A stretch of DNA of 57,171 bases from Mycolicibacter senuensis (GCF_003284925.1 NZ_QMEX01000013.1:1-57171), one strand, 5' to 3'. Positions 17,932-27,657 are shown, counted from the stretch's first letter. Program-made: numbers and translations. Notes: generated by a model not told the origin, from the sequence alone.

Positions 17932-18021
17932 GCCGTCTTCATGCGGCGGTCCCAGCGTCGGCTCTCCTGCGTCGAGCCTCGCTGAACCGCCGTCTTCATG
18001 CGGCGGTCCCAGCGTCGGCTC
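17932..18021. repeat. Two copies of a 33-bp unit, part of a dispersed repeat family
   Basis: The 33-bp sequence at 17932-17964 recurs exactly at 17989-18021 (57-bp period). The second copy covers part of the moeA2 stop codon. Read on the minus strand, the array matches the tandem repeat at 54083-54190: they share blocks such as GCGAGGCTCGACG, AGGAGAG and, more degenerate, CGCCGYATG. It lies in the gap between the moeA2 3' end and the psd start. Confidence 0.8.
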
Positions 18022-19237
18022 ACCCGGTCAGATCCCAGACCTCCACCGGGGTTCCCACCGCCAGTTCGGTCACCTCGTCGGCGATGTCGAGCAGGCAGTT
18101 CGCCGAGGCCAGATAACGCAGATGATGGGAGGCCGGCGGGCCGTAGTTGGTGACCGTCCCGGTTTCGTGGTCGAGCAGGCCGCGCCGGAACTGCCGCCGG
18201 CCCGCCGGTGAGGTCAGCTTCTCGCTGAGCACGGCGGTGCGGCGCGGCCGCTCCGGGGCGGGCAGATCCATCGCGCGGCGCAACACCGGGCGGACGAACA
18301 CCTCGAAGGACACCTGCGCGCTGACCGGGTTGCCGGGCAGCGTGATGATGGCAGCCTCGCCGACTCGGCCGATCCCCTGCGGCATGCCCGGCTGCATCGC
18401 GACCTTGACGAAATCCACGCCCTGGTCGCCGTCGCGGCCGAAGACGTCCTTGACCACCTCGTAGGCGCCCGCGCTGACCCCGCCGCTGGTGATGATCAGA
18501 TCCACCGCGCCATCCCGCACGCCGTAACGGTCGAGCACCGCGGTGAAGTCGGCGGTGTTGTCGGCGACGGTGACCGCGGCCACCACCTCGGCCCCGGCCT
18601 CGCGCACCGCGGCGGCCAGCATCACTCCGTTGGACTCGTAGATCTGTCCGGGTTCCAGCGGGCTGCCCGGTGTGATCAGTTCACTACCGGTGGAGATCAC
18701 CAGCACGCGTTGGCGGGGCCGCACCGTCAACTCGGCCAAGCCCAGTGCCGCGGCCAAACCCACCGCCGGTGGAGTGACGACCTGCCCGGCCCACAGCACG
18801 GTCGCGCCCTGCGCGACGTCCCCGCCGGCGCGGCGGATGTGACGTCCTCGGGCGGTCGCGGCACTGATCGCCACCACATCGACGCCGCCGTCGGTGGCCT
18901 CGACGGGAACCACCGCGTCGGCGCCGAACGGAACGGGCGCACCGGTCATGATGCGGTGGGCGGTACCGGGTTCCAGCGTGGGCACGTCGGTGCGGCCGGC
19001 CGGAATGTCTTCGGCCACCGGCAACCGCACCGGGCTGTCCGGTGTTGCCGCGGCCACGTCGTCGGCAAGTACGGCGTAGCCGTCCATGCCGGAGTTGTCG
19101 AAAACCGGCAACGAGATCGGCGCGGTCACCTCGGCGGCCAGCACCAGCCCCTCGGCGTCGGCGAGCGCAACGGCGCCCGGCGGGCGGGCCCGGATCAGCT
19201 CGGCGACGGCCCGCTGGTGCTCCTCGACAGATCGCAT
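18020..19237 (-). CDS. moeA2: Molybdopterin molybdenumtransferase MoeA
   Basis: The 405 aa length equals M. tuberculosis MoeA2 (Rv0438c). It inserts molybdate into adenylylated molybdopterin in the last step of Mo-cofactor synthesis. Segments match the family: PVFDNSGMDGYAV (conserved Asp/Ser/Asn), HRIMTGAPVPFGADAVV, the MoaB/Mog-like fold with VISTGSELITPG and ITSGGVSAGAYE, and LPGNPVSAQVSFE. A C-terminal small barrel domain ends in VEVWDLTG. ATG 19237 matches the family start. Downstream is the direct repeat that overlaps its stop codon. Confidence 0.95.
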   Translation of the reverse strand: MRSVEEHQRAVAELIRARPPGAVALADAEGLVLAAEVTAPISLPVFDNSGMDGYAVLADDVAAATPDSPVRLPVAEDIPAGRTDVPTLEPGTAHRIMTGAPVPFGADAVVPVEATDGGVDVVAISAATARGRHIRRAGGDVAQGATVLWAGQVVTPPAVGLAAALGLAELTVRPRQRVLVISTGSELITPGSPLEPGQIYESNGVMLAAAVREAGAEVVAAVTVADNTADFTAVLDRYGVRDGAVDLIITSGGVSAGAYEVVKDVFGRDGDQGVDFVKVAMQPGMPQGIGRVGEAAIITLPGNPVSAQVSFEVFVRPVLRRAMDLPAPERPRRTAVLSEKLTSPAGRRQFRRGLLDHETGTVTNYGPPASHHLRYLASANCLLDIADEVTELAVGTPVEVWDLTG

Positions 19238-19251
19238 GACGACAGTCTGAC

Positions 19252-19311
19252 TCAGGCCGCGACGGTGATTCCTGTCAGTTCCTCGGAGACCGCCCACAGC
19301 CGCTGCTGCAG
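19252..19311 (-). pseudogene. Remnant of an SDR C-terminus (Rv0439c family)
   Basis: Reading minus strand and ending in a TGA at 19252-19254, the frame gives ELQQRLWAVSEELTG followed by ITVAA. This matches the end of the intact SDR at 24194-25102 (ELQRRLWAVSEELTG). Upstream of this the similarity stops. In M. tuberculosis the SDR Rv0439c directly follows moeA2, so this fragment is best read as the stub left when 19.4-24.2 kb was inserted or rearranged. No start codon or RBS is associated. Confidence 0.75.
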
Positions 19312-19445
19312 TTCGGGGCGTCGGACAGCTCCCGTGCCGGCGTCGGCAGCGCGGAGCGGTTCTGCCCGCGGAGGTGACAGCGCCGCGGCGCTGGGTCATT
19401 CTCTGTTGCATGGCGCCCAACGCAGACCGTCCCGCGGAGATCACC

Positions 19446-19922
19446 ATGGTCGACCCCGCCAACCCGCCCAGCGCCCGCGCGCCGTTGGTGTGGGCGCTGG
19501 TCGGCGCGGTTCCCTGGCTGGTGCTGGCAGTGCTGCAACTGGGGTGGGCGGTCGCCGACGAGCGGCTGGCCTGGTTGCACGCCGCCGCCTTGGCGGTCAC
19601 CGTGCTGGGGCTGCTGGTGTCGGCGGGCGTGGCACCGCTGTGGCGCTATCGCGTACATCGGTGGGACATCAGCGATCAGGCGGTCTACACCCGCACCGGC
19701 TGGCTGGTGCAGGAGCGCCGGATCGCGCCGATCTCCCGGATCCAGACCGTCGACACCTACCGCGGGCCGCTGGACCGGCTGCTCGGACTGGCCAATGTCC
19801 GGGTCACCACCGCCTCGTCGGCCGGGGCGGTGCACATTGTGGCGCTCGACGCTCCCGTCGCCGACCGCGTGGTGGCACAGCTGACCGATATCGCCGCGCT
19901 GGGTGCCGGGGACGCCACGTGA
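19446..19922 (+). CDS. Membrane protein with bacterial PH domain (bPH2, YdbS-like)
   Basis: The protein has 158 aa from ATG 19446, which has GGAG at a good distance; ATG 19410 and GTG 19374 are upstream in-frame alternatives. Two transmembrane helices (LVWALVGAVPWLVLAVLQLG and AAALAVTVLGLLVSAGVAPLW) precede a bPH2 domain (YRVHRWDISDQAVYTRTGWL, then ISRIQTVD and VRVTTASSAGAV). In Bacillus, ydbS/ydbT encode such a pair and affect resistance to a cell-envelope bacteriocin; the molecular role is not known. The stop overlaps the GTG of the larger partner. Confidence 0.85.
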   Translation: MVDPANPPSARAPLVWALVGAVPWLVLAVLQLGWAVADERLAWLHAAALAVTVLGLLVSAGVAPLWRYRVHRWDISDQAVYTRTGWLVQERRIAPISRIQTVDTYRGPLDRLLGLANVRVTTASSAGAVHIVALDAPVADRVVAQLTDIAALGAGDAT

Positions 19923-21403
19923 GTCGCGAGCCGGCCTGGCAGCGGCTGAGTCCGCGGATGCTGCTGGTGCATCCGCTGCACGAAGCGCTGCGCGAACTAC
20001 CGCTGCTGATCGCGGTGGTGGTGTTCGGCTCGGCGACCGACAACTCCGGCTGGGTGCTCGCCGTGGTGGGAGTGATCGCGGTGGTCGGGGTGACGCGCTG
20101 GTTCACCACCACCTACCGCATCGAGCCCGACCCCGAAGCCGGCCGGGTCCAGCTGCGCTCCGGGTTGTTACGCCGGAAGGTACTTTCGGTGCCGCGCAAC
20201 AGAATCCGCTCAGTGGAGACCGATGCTCGGCTGCTGCACCGGCTGCTCGGGTTGACGGTACTTCGGGTCAGCACCGGCCAACAGGCCGCCGGGGACACCA
20301 TGTTCGAGCTGGACGCTGTCGAGAGCAAGCAGGTGCCGCAGCTGCGTCGAATCCTGCTGGCGCACACCGGTCAGCCGGTTCGAACCGCCGCCGGGCCGGT
20401 TGCCGCCCGCACCACGGTGTTGGCCCGGTGGAGCCCGTCGTGGCTGCGTTACAGCGCATTGAGTCTCTCCGGGCTGGTGACGATCGGCGCCGCGGTGGGC
20501 GCGCTGTATCAGAGCGGCGCCGGGGAGGCACTGCGCGATTCGGCGCTGCACCGGTCCTGGCTGGCGGCCGCCGAGCGGTTCGGGGCGCAACAGACGGCCG
20601 CGGCGATCGCCGCTCTGGTGCTGCTGGCGGCGATCCTGCTGGCGGTGCTGCGCTCGGCGCTGACCTACGGAAACCTGGTGTTGTCCCGCAGGTCCGGGGC
20701 GGCCGGAGATGTGCTGGAGCTGAGCCACGGATTGCTGCGGGTGCGGCAGCACAGCTACGACATGCGCCGGCTGCGCGGCGGCACGTTGCGGCGGCCCCTG
20801 CTGGTGCGACTGCTCGGGGGCGCCCGGCTGGACGCGGCGATGACCGGTGTCACCGGTGCCGGCGAATCCTCCGTCCTGCTGCCCCCCTGCCCTCGGGCGA
20901 CCGCTGAGCAGGTGCTGACCGGGCTGGTCGGCGACCCGGTGGTGGTCACCGGGCCGCTCCGCAGGCACGGGCCGGCGGCTGTCCGCCGGCGCTGGACACG
21001 GGCGATGATGCTGCCGCTGGTTGCCGGCGCGGCGTTGGCCGCTGCGGCGGCGGTCGACGGTGTTCCGGTGTGGTACTGGACGGCGTGGGCGGCACTGACC
21101 CTGGGCGCGGCGCTGCTGGCCGCCGATCGGGCCCGCGCGCTGGGGCATCGCGTCGACCCGCAGTGGCTTTCGGCCCGCACCGGCAGCTGGGAGCAGCGCC
21201 GTTACTGCATCGCCACCGCCGGCATCATCGGCTGGACCGTGCATCAGAGCTGGTTTCAGCGTCGCGCCGGGGTGGCCACCCTGATCGCGGCCACCGCCGC
21301 CGGCGTCAAGGCCTATCGGGTGATCGACGTGCCGGAGGCGTTGGCGTGGTCGGTGGCTGCGCAGGCCTCGCCCTGGGTGGCACACAGCAAGTGGGCGCGC
21401 TGA
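19919..21403 (+). CDS. Large membrane protein with repeated bPH2 domains (YdbT-like)
   Basis: The 494 aa protein starts at GTG 19919, overlapping the previous stop (GTGA). The layout is repetitive: pairs of transmembrane helices each followed by a PH-like beta domain. The first is at about residues 60-150 (TTYRIEPDPEAGRVQLRSG, SVPRNRIRSVETD), the second at 250-330 (LSRRSGAAGDVLELSHGLLR) and a degenerate third at 400-490 (YCIATAGIIGWTVHQSWFQR). This is the YdbT partner of the YdbS-like protein just upstream. Together they may form a membrane complex exposed to the cytosol. It is part of the block inserted between moeA2 and the SDR. Confidence 0.85.
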   Translation: MSREPAWQRLSPRMLLVHPLHEALRELPLLIAVVVFGSATDNSGWVLAVVGVIAVVGVTRWFTTTYRIEPDPEAGRVQLRSGLLRRKVLSVPRNRIRSVETDARLLHRLLGLTVLRVSTGQQAAGDTMFELDAVESKQVPQLRRILLAHTGQPVRTAAGPVAARTTVLARWSPSWLRYSALSLSGLVTIGAAVGALYQSGAGEALRDSALHRSWLAAAERFGAQQTAAAIAALVLLAAILLAVLRSALTYGNLVLSRRSGAAGDVLELSHGLLRVRQHSYDMRRLRGGTLRRPLLVRLLGGARLDAAMTGVTGAGESSVLLPPCPRATAEQVLTGLVGDPVVVTGPLRRHGPAAVRRRWTRAMMLPLVAGAALAAAAAVDGVPVWYWTAWAALTLGAALLAADRARALGHRVDPQWLSARTGSWEQRRYCIATAGIIGWTVHQSWFQRRAGVATLIAATAAGVKAYRVIDVPEALAWSVAAQASPWVAHSKWAR

Positions 21404-21541
21404 CCCAACTCGTTCACCTCGGATTGGGAGGTGCCGGGGTCGGGTGATGCCGCTGACCTGGCGCAGCTGTGGGACACCTACTTCTACATGCCGTTGCACG
21501 ACAGTTTGCCGGCCTGGATCAACTCGGATTTCGGTGTGACG

Positions 21542-21607
21542 TTCGCCGAGCGTGTAACTGCTGCGAAATTTCGCCGGATTTCTCGCAGTCAGTACACGCT
21601 CGGCGAA
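21542..21607. terminator. Strong long hairpin at convergent junction
   Basis: Perfect 15-base outer arms TTCGCCGAGCGTGTA (21542-21556) and TACACGCTCGGCGAA (21593-21607) are continued by a partly matched inner stem ending in CTGCGA / TCGCAG around a loop of about 16 bases. The structure sits in the 225-bp gap between two convergent genes. No T-run follows, so it would be a mycobacterial hairpin-type terminator or an mRNA 3' end stabiliser. The first part of the gap (21404-21541) contains a short open frame with no recognised product. Confidence 0.75.
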
Positions 21608-21628
21608 GCGGTGTCAGCGGTGTCAGAG

Positions 21629-23317
21629 CTACAACTGCCGGATGGCTTCGATCCGCGCGCGCAGCTGATCCGACGTCGCCGCCGCCACCGGCGGGCCGCC
21701 GCAGATCCGGCGCAGCTCGTTGTGAATCCAGCCGTGCGGCTTGCCGAGCCGGTGATGCGCCGCCGACACCAGCGCGTTGAGCTCATGGCGCAGCGCCCGT
21801 AGCTGACCGTGCGTGGTCACCGGCACCGGAGCAACCCCGCCGGCCACCTTGCTGCGCCGGTCCAGCTGCTCTTCTTGCCTGCGCCGTAACAGGTCTCGCA
21901 TCTGGTCGGCATCCAGCAGCCCGGGGATGCCCAGATAGTCGGCCTCTTCCTCGCTGCCGGCCGGAGTGGCAGTGCCGAACGAGGCACCGTCGAAGATCAC
22001 CTGATCCAGTTCGGCGTCGGCCCCCAGCGACTCGAAGCCGTTCTCCAGCTCGGACGGTTCGTCGCGCCGGCGCTCGGCCTCGGCGAACTCGTCGCGCTCG
22101 GACTCCCGGTGCGGTTTGCCCAGCACATGGTTGCGCTGTGCCTCCAGCTCACTGGCCAGCTGCAGCAGCGACGGCACCGACGGCAAGAAGATGCTGGCGG
22201 TCTCACCCGGGCGCCGCGAGCGCACGAACCGGCCGATCGCCTGCGCGAAGAACAGCGGGGTGGACGCGCTGGTGGCGTACACCCCGACCGCCAGCCGCGG
22301 CACGTCGACACCTTCGGAGACCATCCGCACCGCCACCAGCCAGCGACTGGTGTCCGCCGCGAACCGGGCGATCTTGTCCGACGCACCCGCGTCGTCGGAG
22401 AGCACCACCGTGGGAGCCTCACCGGTCAGCGTCGTCAACAGCGCGGCGTAGGCGCGCGCTGTCTTCTGATCCGAGGCGATCACCATGCCACCGGCGTCGG
22501 CCATACCGCCGTCGCGCAGCTGGCGCAGCCGCTTGTCGGCGGCGGTGATGACCGCCGGCATCCACTCCCCGGCCGGGTCCAGCGCGGTGCGCCAGGCCCG
22601 CGCGGTGTGTTCGGTGGTCAGCGGTTCACCGAGCCTGGCCGAGTACTCCTCACCGGCGCTGTCTCGCCAGCGGGCCTCGCCGGAGTAGGCCATGAACACC
22701 ACCGGGCGCACCACGCCGTCGGCGAGTGCCTCGGGGTAGCCGTAGCTGTCGTCGGCTACCGAGCGCAGGTGGCCGGCGCCATCGGGCTCGTAGGTGACGA
22801 ATGGGATGGGGCTGTCGTCGCTGCGGAACGGGGTGCCGGTCAGCGCCAGCCGGCGGGTGGCGTCGGAGAACGCCTCGCGGATGCCGTCGCCCCAGCTTTT
22901 GGCGTCGCCGCCGTGGTGGATCTCATCGAAGATCACCAGGGTTTTCGCGGCCTCGGTGCGAACCCGGTGCCGGGTGGGGTGGCTGGCGACCTGGGCGTAG
23001 GTGACGACGACGCCGTGATACTCCGAGCTGGTCTGCGCATCGGAGTTGCTGAATCGCGGATCCAGCGCGATGCCGTGTTCGGCGGCGGCGGTCGCCCACT
23101 GCACCTTGAGGTGATCGGTGGGCACCACGATCGTGATGCGCTCGACGGTGCGGTCGGCCAGCAGCTCGGCGACGATCCGCAGCGCGAACGTCGTCTTACC
23201 GGCGCCGGGGGTGGCCACCATCAGAAAATCGCGCGGCTTGGCGGTCAGGTAGCGCACCAGAGCCCGCCGTTGCCAGCCCCGCAAAGCCCGGGTGCTGGGC
23301 GCTGCGTCAGCCCGCAC
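21629..23317 (-). CDS. SF2 DEAD/DEAH-box helicase
   Basis: The 562 aa protein starts at GTG 23317, with GGAG about 6 bases upstream. Helicase motifs are complete: a Q-like RGWQRRALVRYL, motif I ATPGAGKTTF, motif II DEIHHGGD, motif III LTGTPF, motif V VRMVSEGVDVPRL and motif VI AIGRFVRSRRPG. The GTPFRSD segment and overall layout resemble UvrB/XPB-like translocases. The C-terminal 170 residues are charged (EAERRRDEPSELEN), ending in a helical module. It is divergent from the M24 peptidase across a region with a 56-bp tandem repeat. A DNA repair or RNA role cannot be settled from sequence. Confidence 0.9.
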   Translation of the reverse strand: MRADAAPSTRALRGWQRRALVRYLTAKPRDFLMVATPGAGKTTFALRIVAELLADRTVERITIVVPTDHLKVQWATAAAEHGIALDPRFSNSDAQTSSEYHGVVVTYAQVASHPTRHRVRTEAAKTLVIFDEIHHGGDAKSWGDGIREAFSDATRRLALTGTPFRSDDSPIPFVTYEPDGAGHLRSVADDSYGYPEALADGVVRPVVFMAYSGEARWRDSAGEEYSARLGEPLTTEHTARAWRTALDPAGEWMPAVITAADKRLRQLRDGGMADAGGMVIASDQKTARAYAALLTTLTGEAPTVVLSDDAGASDKIARFAADTSRWLVAVRMVSEGVDVPRLAVGVYATSASTPLFFAQAIGRFVRSRRPGETASIFLPSVPSLLQLASELEAQRNHVLGKPHRESERDEFAEAERRRDEPSELENGFESLGADAELDQVIFDGASFGTATPAGSEEEADYLGIPGLLDADQMRDLLRRRQEEQLDRRSKVAGGVAPVPVTTHGQLRALRHELNALVSAAHHRLGKPHGWIHNELRRICGGPPVAAATSDQLRARIEAIRQL

Positions 23318-23347
23318 CCGGTCTCCTATCTGATCGAGATGCAGTCT

Positions 23348-23459
23348 AGGGCGATCGCAAGCGCGGCGCTTGCGCCGGGTGCAGCGGGTCGCCCTTGGAT
23401 CTGAGGGCGATCGCAAGCGCGGCGCTTGCGCCGGGTGCAGTGGGTCGCCCTTGGATCTG
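23348..23459. repeat. 56-bp unit in two tandem copies, each with an internal hairpin
   Basis: Copies at 23348-23403 and 23404-23459 differ at one position (CAGCGGG versus CAGTGGG). Each contains the perfect inverted repeat GCAAGCGC-G-GCGCTTGC, able to form an 8-bp stem with one unpaired base. The array fills the divergent promoter region between the helicase (start 23317) and the M24 peptidase (start 23484). Confidence 0.85.
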
Positions 23460-23483
23460 AGCCAAGCCGATAGCATCGCTGAC

Positions 23484-24185
23484 GTGTCCAGCCCGGGCGA
23501 GCCGGAATCCGTCCGCGTCGAGCGGTTACTCGACGCGCAGACCAAAGCCGCCGCGCTGTTCGACGAAATCGAGCGCCGCAATCTGGTCCGCCCGGGCGTC
23601 GGCGAGCGGCAACTCTCCGATGAGATCCGGGACCTGGCCGCTGACATGTTCGGGGTGACGCGGCACTGGCATAAGCGGGTGGTGCGCGCCGGGGAGAACA
23701 CCCTGCAACCGTTCCACGCCGACCCGCCGGATCGGCTGCTGGCCGACGACGACATCGTCTACCTCGATCTGGGGCCGATCTTCGAAGCGTGGGAGGCCGA
23801 CTTCGGTCGCACCTTCGTGCTCGGCGCTGATCCGGACAAGCTGGCGTTGCGCGACGCGCTGCCCGGGGTGTGGCAGGCCGGACGGGCGTTCTTCGAGGCT
23901 CATCCCGACATCACCGGCGCCCAACTCTACGACCATGTCGTCGCAGTGGCCGCCGAGCGCGGCTTCGAGTTCGGCGCCCCGATCGCCGGGCATCTGGTGG
24001 GAGAGTTCCCGCACAAGAAAATCTCCGGTGACGACACCCGGTTCTACATCACGCACGGATCCGATGAGCCGATGCGCCGTACCGACCGCACCGGTCGGGT
24101 CTGCCACTGGATCCTCGAGGTACACCTGGTGAACCGGGCCCGCGGGTTCGGCGGTTTCTACGAGGAACTGCTGGACGTGCGGTGA
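23484..24185 (+). CDS. M24-family metallopeptidase (aminopeptidase P/methionyl aminopeptidase fold)
   Basis: The protein has 233 aa from GTG 23484. The pita-bread fold ligands are visible in order: YLDLGPIFEAWEADFGRTF (two Asp), a conserved His in AGHLVGEFPHKK, and WILEVHL (Glu). The usual N-terminal domain of Xaa-Pro peptidases is missing, so this is a short, single-domain member. Close relatives act on dipeptides or other amide substrates; the substrate here is unknown. The stop is 8 bp from the stop of the convergent SDR. Confidence 0.85.
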   Translation: MSSPGEPESVRVERLLDAQTKAAALFDEIERRNLVRPGVGERQLSDEIRDLAADMFGVTRHWHKRVVRAGENTLQPFHADPPDRLLADDDIVYLDLGPIFEAWEADFGRTFVLGADPDKLALRDALPGVWQAGRAFFEAHPDITGAQLYDHVVAVAAERGFEFGAPIAGHLVGEFPHKKISGDDTRFYITHGSDEPMRRTDRTGRVCHWILEVHLVNRARGFGGFYEELLDVR

Positions 24186-24193
24186 GGTCCGGG

Positions 24194-25102
24194 TCAGACC
24201 GGATAGACCACCCCGGTCAGTTCCTCGGAAACGGCCCACAGCCGGCGCTGGAGCTCGACATCGTGAGACTTGCGGCTCGACGCCACCACCTTGGGGTGAC
24301 CGCGGCCCTGGGTGAGGCCGTCCGGACCGAAGTACTGCCCACCGAGCGCCTGCGGGTCGGTGGCCGCGCGCAGCGTCGGCAGCGCGCCCATGTCTGCGCC
24401 CTGAAACATCGGCTTGATCAGTGGGTAGGCGACCCCGGCCCAGCGCGGCAGGTGCCGCATCAGCTCGGTGTTGGAGCCGCCCGGGTGCGCGGCCAGCGCG
24501 ATCGTCGTCGCATGCGGGGCGAGCCGTCGCTGCAGTTCATAGGTGAACAGCAGGTTGGCGAGCTTGGACTGCCCGTAGGCCTCGACCCGGTTGTAACGGC
24601 GTTCCCACTGCAGGTCATCGAAGTGGATGTCGGCGCGCAACCGGTGCCCGATGCTGCTGACGGTCACCACCCGGGAGCCGGCGACCGGCAACAGCCGGTC
24701 CAGCAGTAAGCCGGTGAAGGCGAAGTGGCCCAGGTGGTTGGTGCCGAACTGCAGCTCGAAGCCGTCCTTGGTCGTCGACTTGGGCGGGTACATCACCCCG
24801 GCGTTGTTGATCAGCAGATCGATGCGGTCGTGGTCGGACCGCAACTGCTCGGCGGCGGCGCGGATGGAGTCCAACGAGCCGAGGTCGAGCTCCTGCAACG
24901 TAACGCTGGCACCCGGGCTGCGCTGCCGGATGAGGGTCTCGGCGTCCCTGCCCTTGTCGAGGTTGCGCACCGCCAGAACCACTTGAGCACCCCGCGCTGC
25001 CAGGCCAGCGGCGGTCTCGAAGCCGAGACCGGTGTTGGCCCCGGTGACGACGGCGACGCGACCGGCCTGGTCAGGGATGTCGGCGGTTGTCCACTTGGCC
25101 AC
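24194..25102 (-). CDS. Short-chain dehydrogenase/reductase, Rv0439c-like
   Basis: The 302 aa protein starts at GTG 25102, supported by AGGAGGG upstream. Motifs are TGANTGLGFETA (Rossmann), NNAGVMYPP, VTVSSIGH and YGQSKLAN (YxxxK). It belongs to the retinol-dehydrogenase/WWOX-like SDR group rather than the mycofactocin group. It is next to groEL2 as in M. tuberculosis, but separated from moeA2 by an inserted block; a stub of the same C-terminus remains at 19252-19311. It is divergent from a TetR gene, with two matching operator palindromes in the promoter. Confidence 0.92.
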   Translation of the reverse strand: MAKWTTADIPDQAGRVAVVTGANTGLGFETAAGLAARGAQVVLAVRNLDKGRDAETLIRQRSPGASVTLQELDLGSLDSIRAAAEQLRSDHDRIDLLINNAGVMYPPKSTTKDGFELQFGTNHLGHFAFTGLLLDRLLPVAGSRVVTVSSIGHRLRADIHFDDLQWERRYNRVEAYGQSKLANLLFTYELQRRLAPHATTIALAAHPGGSNTELMRHLPRWAGVAYPLIKPMFQGADMGALPTLRAATDPQALGGQYFGPDGLTQGRGHPKVVASSRKSHDVELQRRLWAVSEELTGVVYPV

Positions 25103-25132
25103 GAGGCCCTCCTGAGCTGCGGTAAAGTAAAC

Positions 25133-25146
25133 GGGGCGGACGCTCC
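25133..25146. promoter_or_regulatory. TetR operator candidate GGGGCGGACGCTCC
   Basis: The site fits the symmetric pattern GGNGCG-NN-CGCNCC and lies 31 bases upstream of the SDR start. A second copy at 25165-25178 is spaced 32 bp (about three turns) away, which would place two dimers on one DNA face in the SDR/TetR divergent promoter. Confidence 0.7.
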
Positions 25147-25164
25147 GGTTGGTTGCAACTATAC

Positions 25165-25178
25165 GGAGCGGACGCCCC
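25165..25178. promoter_or_regulatory. TetR operator candidate GGAGCGGACGCCCC
   Basis: This is the second copy of the GGNGCG-NN-CGCNCC palindrome, 27 bases upstream of the TetR start. It is probably bound together with the site at 25133-25146 for autoregulation and SDR control. Confidence 0.7.
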
Positions 25179-25204
25179 GCTTTGTCAACCGATGAGGATC
25201 TCAG

Positions 25205-25771
25205 GTGGCTCAACCCGCACGCCCGTTGCGAGCCGACGCGGCCCGCAACCGCGCTCGCGTGCTGGAGGTCGCCTATGAGACCTTTGCGGCTGAAGGGCTG
25301 TCGGTGCCGGTCGATGAGATCGCCCGCCGCGCCGGAGTCGGGCCCGGGACCGTCTACCGGCATTTCCCGACCAAAGAGGAGCTGTTTCGGGCGGTCGTCA
25401 ACGACCGGATGCAGCACGTCGTCGAGGAAGGGCGGGCCCTGCTGGAATCCGATGATCCCGGCATGGCGATCTTCACGTTCCTGCGCTCGATCGTGCTGCA
25501 GTGGGGCGCGACGGATCGTGGACTGGCCGAGGCGCTGGCCGGCGTGGGCATCGAGATCGGACAGGCTGCGCCCGAGTCGGAGGAGGCCTTCCTGGCGGTG
25601 CTCGGGGCGTTGTTGCGCGCAGGACAGCTGGCGGGCACGGTGCGACACGACCTCGGGGTGCGCGAGGTGAAGGCGATCCTGGTCGGATGCCAGGCCATGC
25701 AGTCCTACAGCTCCGCAATGGCCGAGCGCGTCACCGACGTTGTCATGGACGGTCTACGGGCGCCGCGATAG
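25205..25771 (+). CDS. TetR-family transcriptional regulator
   Basis: The protein has 188 aa from GTG 25205. The HTH region NRARVLEVAYETFAAEGLSV then RRAGVGPGTVYRHFPTKEEL is a textbook TetR domain (residues 14-60). The ligand domain ends VTDVVMDGLRAPR. It is divergent from the SDR gene, with two operator palindromes in between, so autoregulated repression of the SDR is likely. The stop is 36 bp upstream of the first CIRCE element of groEL2. Confidence 0.93.
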   Translation: MAQPARPLRADAARNRARVLEVAYETFAAEGLSVPVDEIARRAGVGPGTVYRHFPTKEELFRAVVNDRMQHVVEEGRALLESDDPGMAIFTFLRSIVLQWGATDRGLAEALAGVGIEIGQAAPESEEAFLAVLGALLRAGQLAGTVRHDLGVREVKAILVGCQAMQSYSSAMAERVTDVVMDGLRAPR

Positions 25772-25807
25772 TCGGCCGCCGCGCCTGATTGCCGGGCCCC
25801 TCGGCTC

Positions 25808-25834
25808 CTTGCACTCTCAAGGGGCGAGTGCTAA
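25808..25834. promoter_or_regulatory. CIRCE element 1 (HrcA operator)
   Basis: The CIRCE inverted repeat TTGCACTC-N9-GAGTGCTAA is present, close to the consensus TTAGCACTC-N9-GAGTGCTAA. It lies upstream of groEL2 and is the binding site for the heat-shock repressor HrcA. Confidence 0.92.
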
Positions 25835-25842
25835 GAATGACG

Positions 25843-25869
25843 TTGGCACTCGCGACCGGCGAGTGCTAG
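25843..25869. promoter_or_regulatory. CIRCE element 2 (HrcA operator)
   Basis: TTGGCACTC-N9-GAGTGCTAG is 9 bp downstream of the first element. Two CIRCE sites in tandem suggest cooperative HrcA control, as known for mycobacterial groEL2 promoters. Confidence 0.92.
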
Positions 25870-27609
<1,740 letters not shown>

Positions 27610-27623
27610 GTCTGGTTGCACGG

Positions 27624-27657
27624 CGAGGCCCGGTCCCCTTCGGGGGGGCCGGGCCTT
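27624..27657 (+). terminator. Hairpin terminator after groEL2
   Basis: The GC-rich arms around GGCCCGGTCCCC and GGGGGGCCGGGCC enclose a TTCG tetraloop. It begins 15 bases after the groEL2 stop and is followed by TTCGTCGTT rather than a full U-tract. Confidence 0.85.

Noticed and set aside
17932..18021. Direct repeats as a CRISPR array
   Set aside because: Only two units, no consistent unique spacers, no cas genes, and the second copy overlaps a stop codon.
21431..21541. Short plus-strand frame (DLAQLWDTYFYMPLHDSLPA) as a gene
   Set aside because: It runs into the hairpin and then into sequence antisense to the helicase. No RBS or family was recognised; it may be a remnant, but it cannot be supported.
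23351..23358. GCGATCGC octamer as a HIP1-type element
   Set aside because: HIP1 is a cyanobacterial feature. Here the octamer is simply part of the 56-bp tandem unit and occurs only there.
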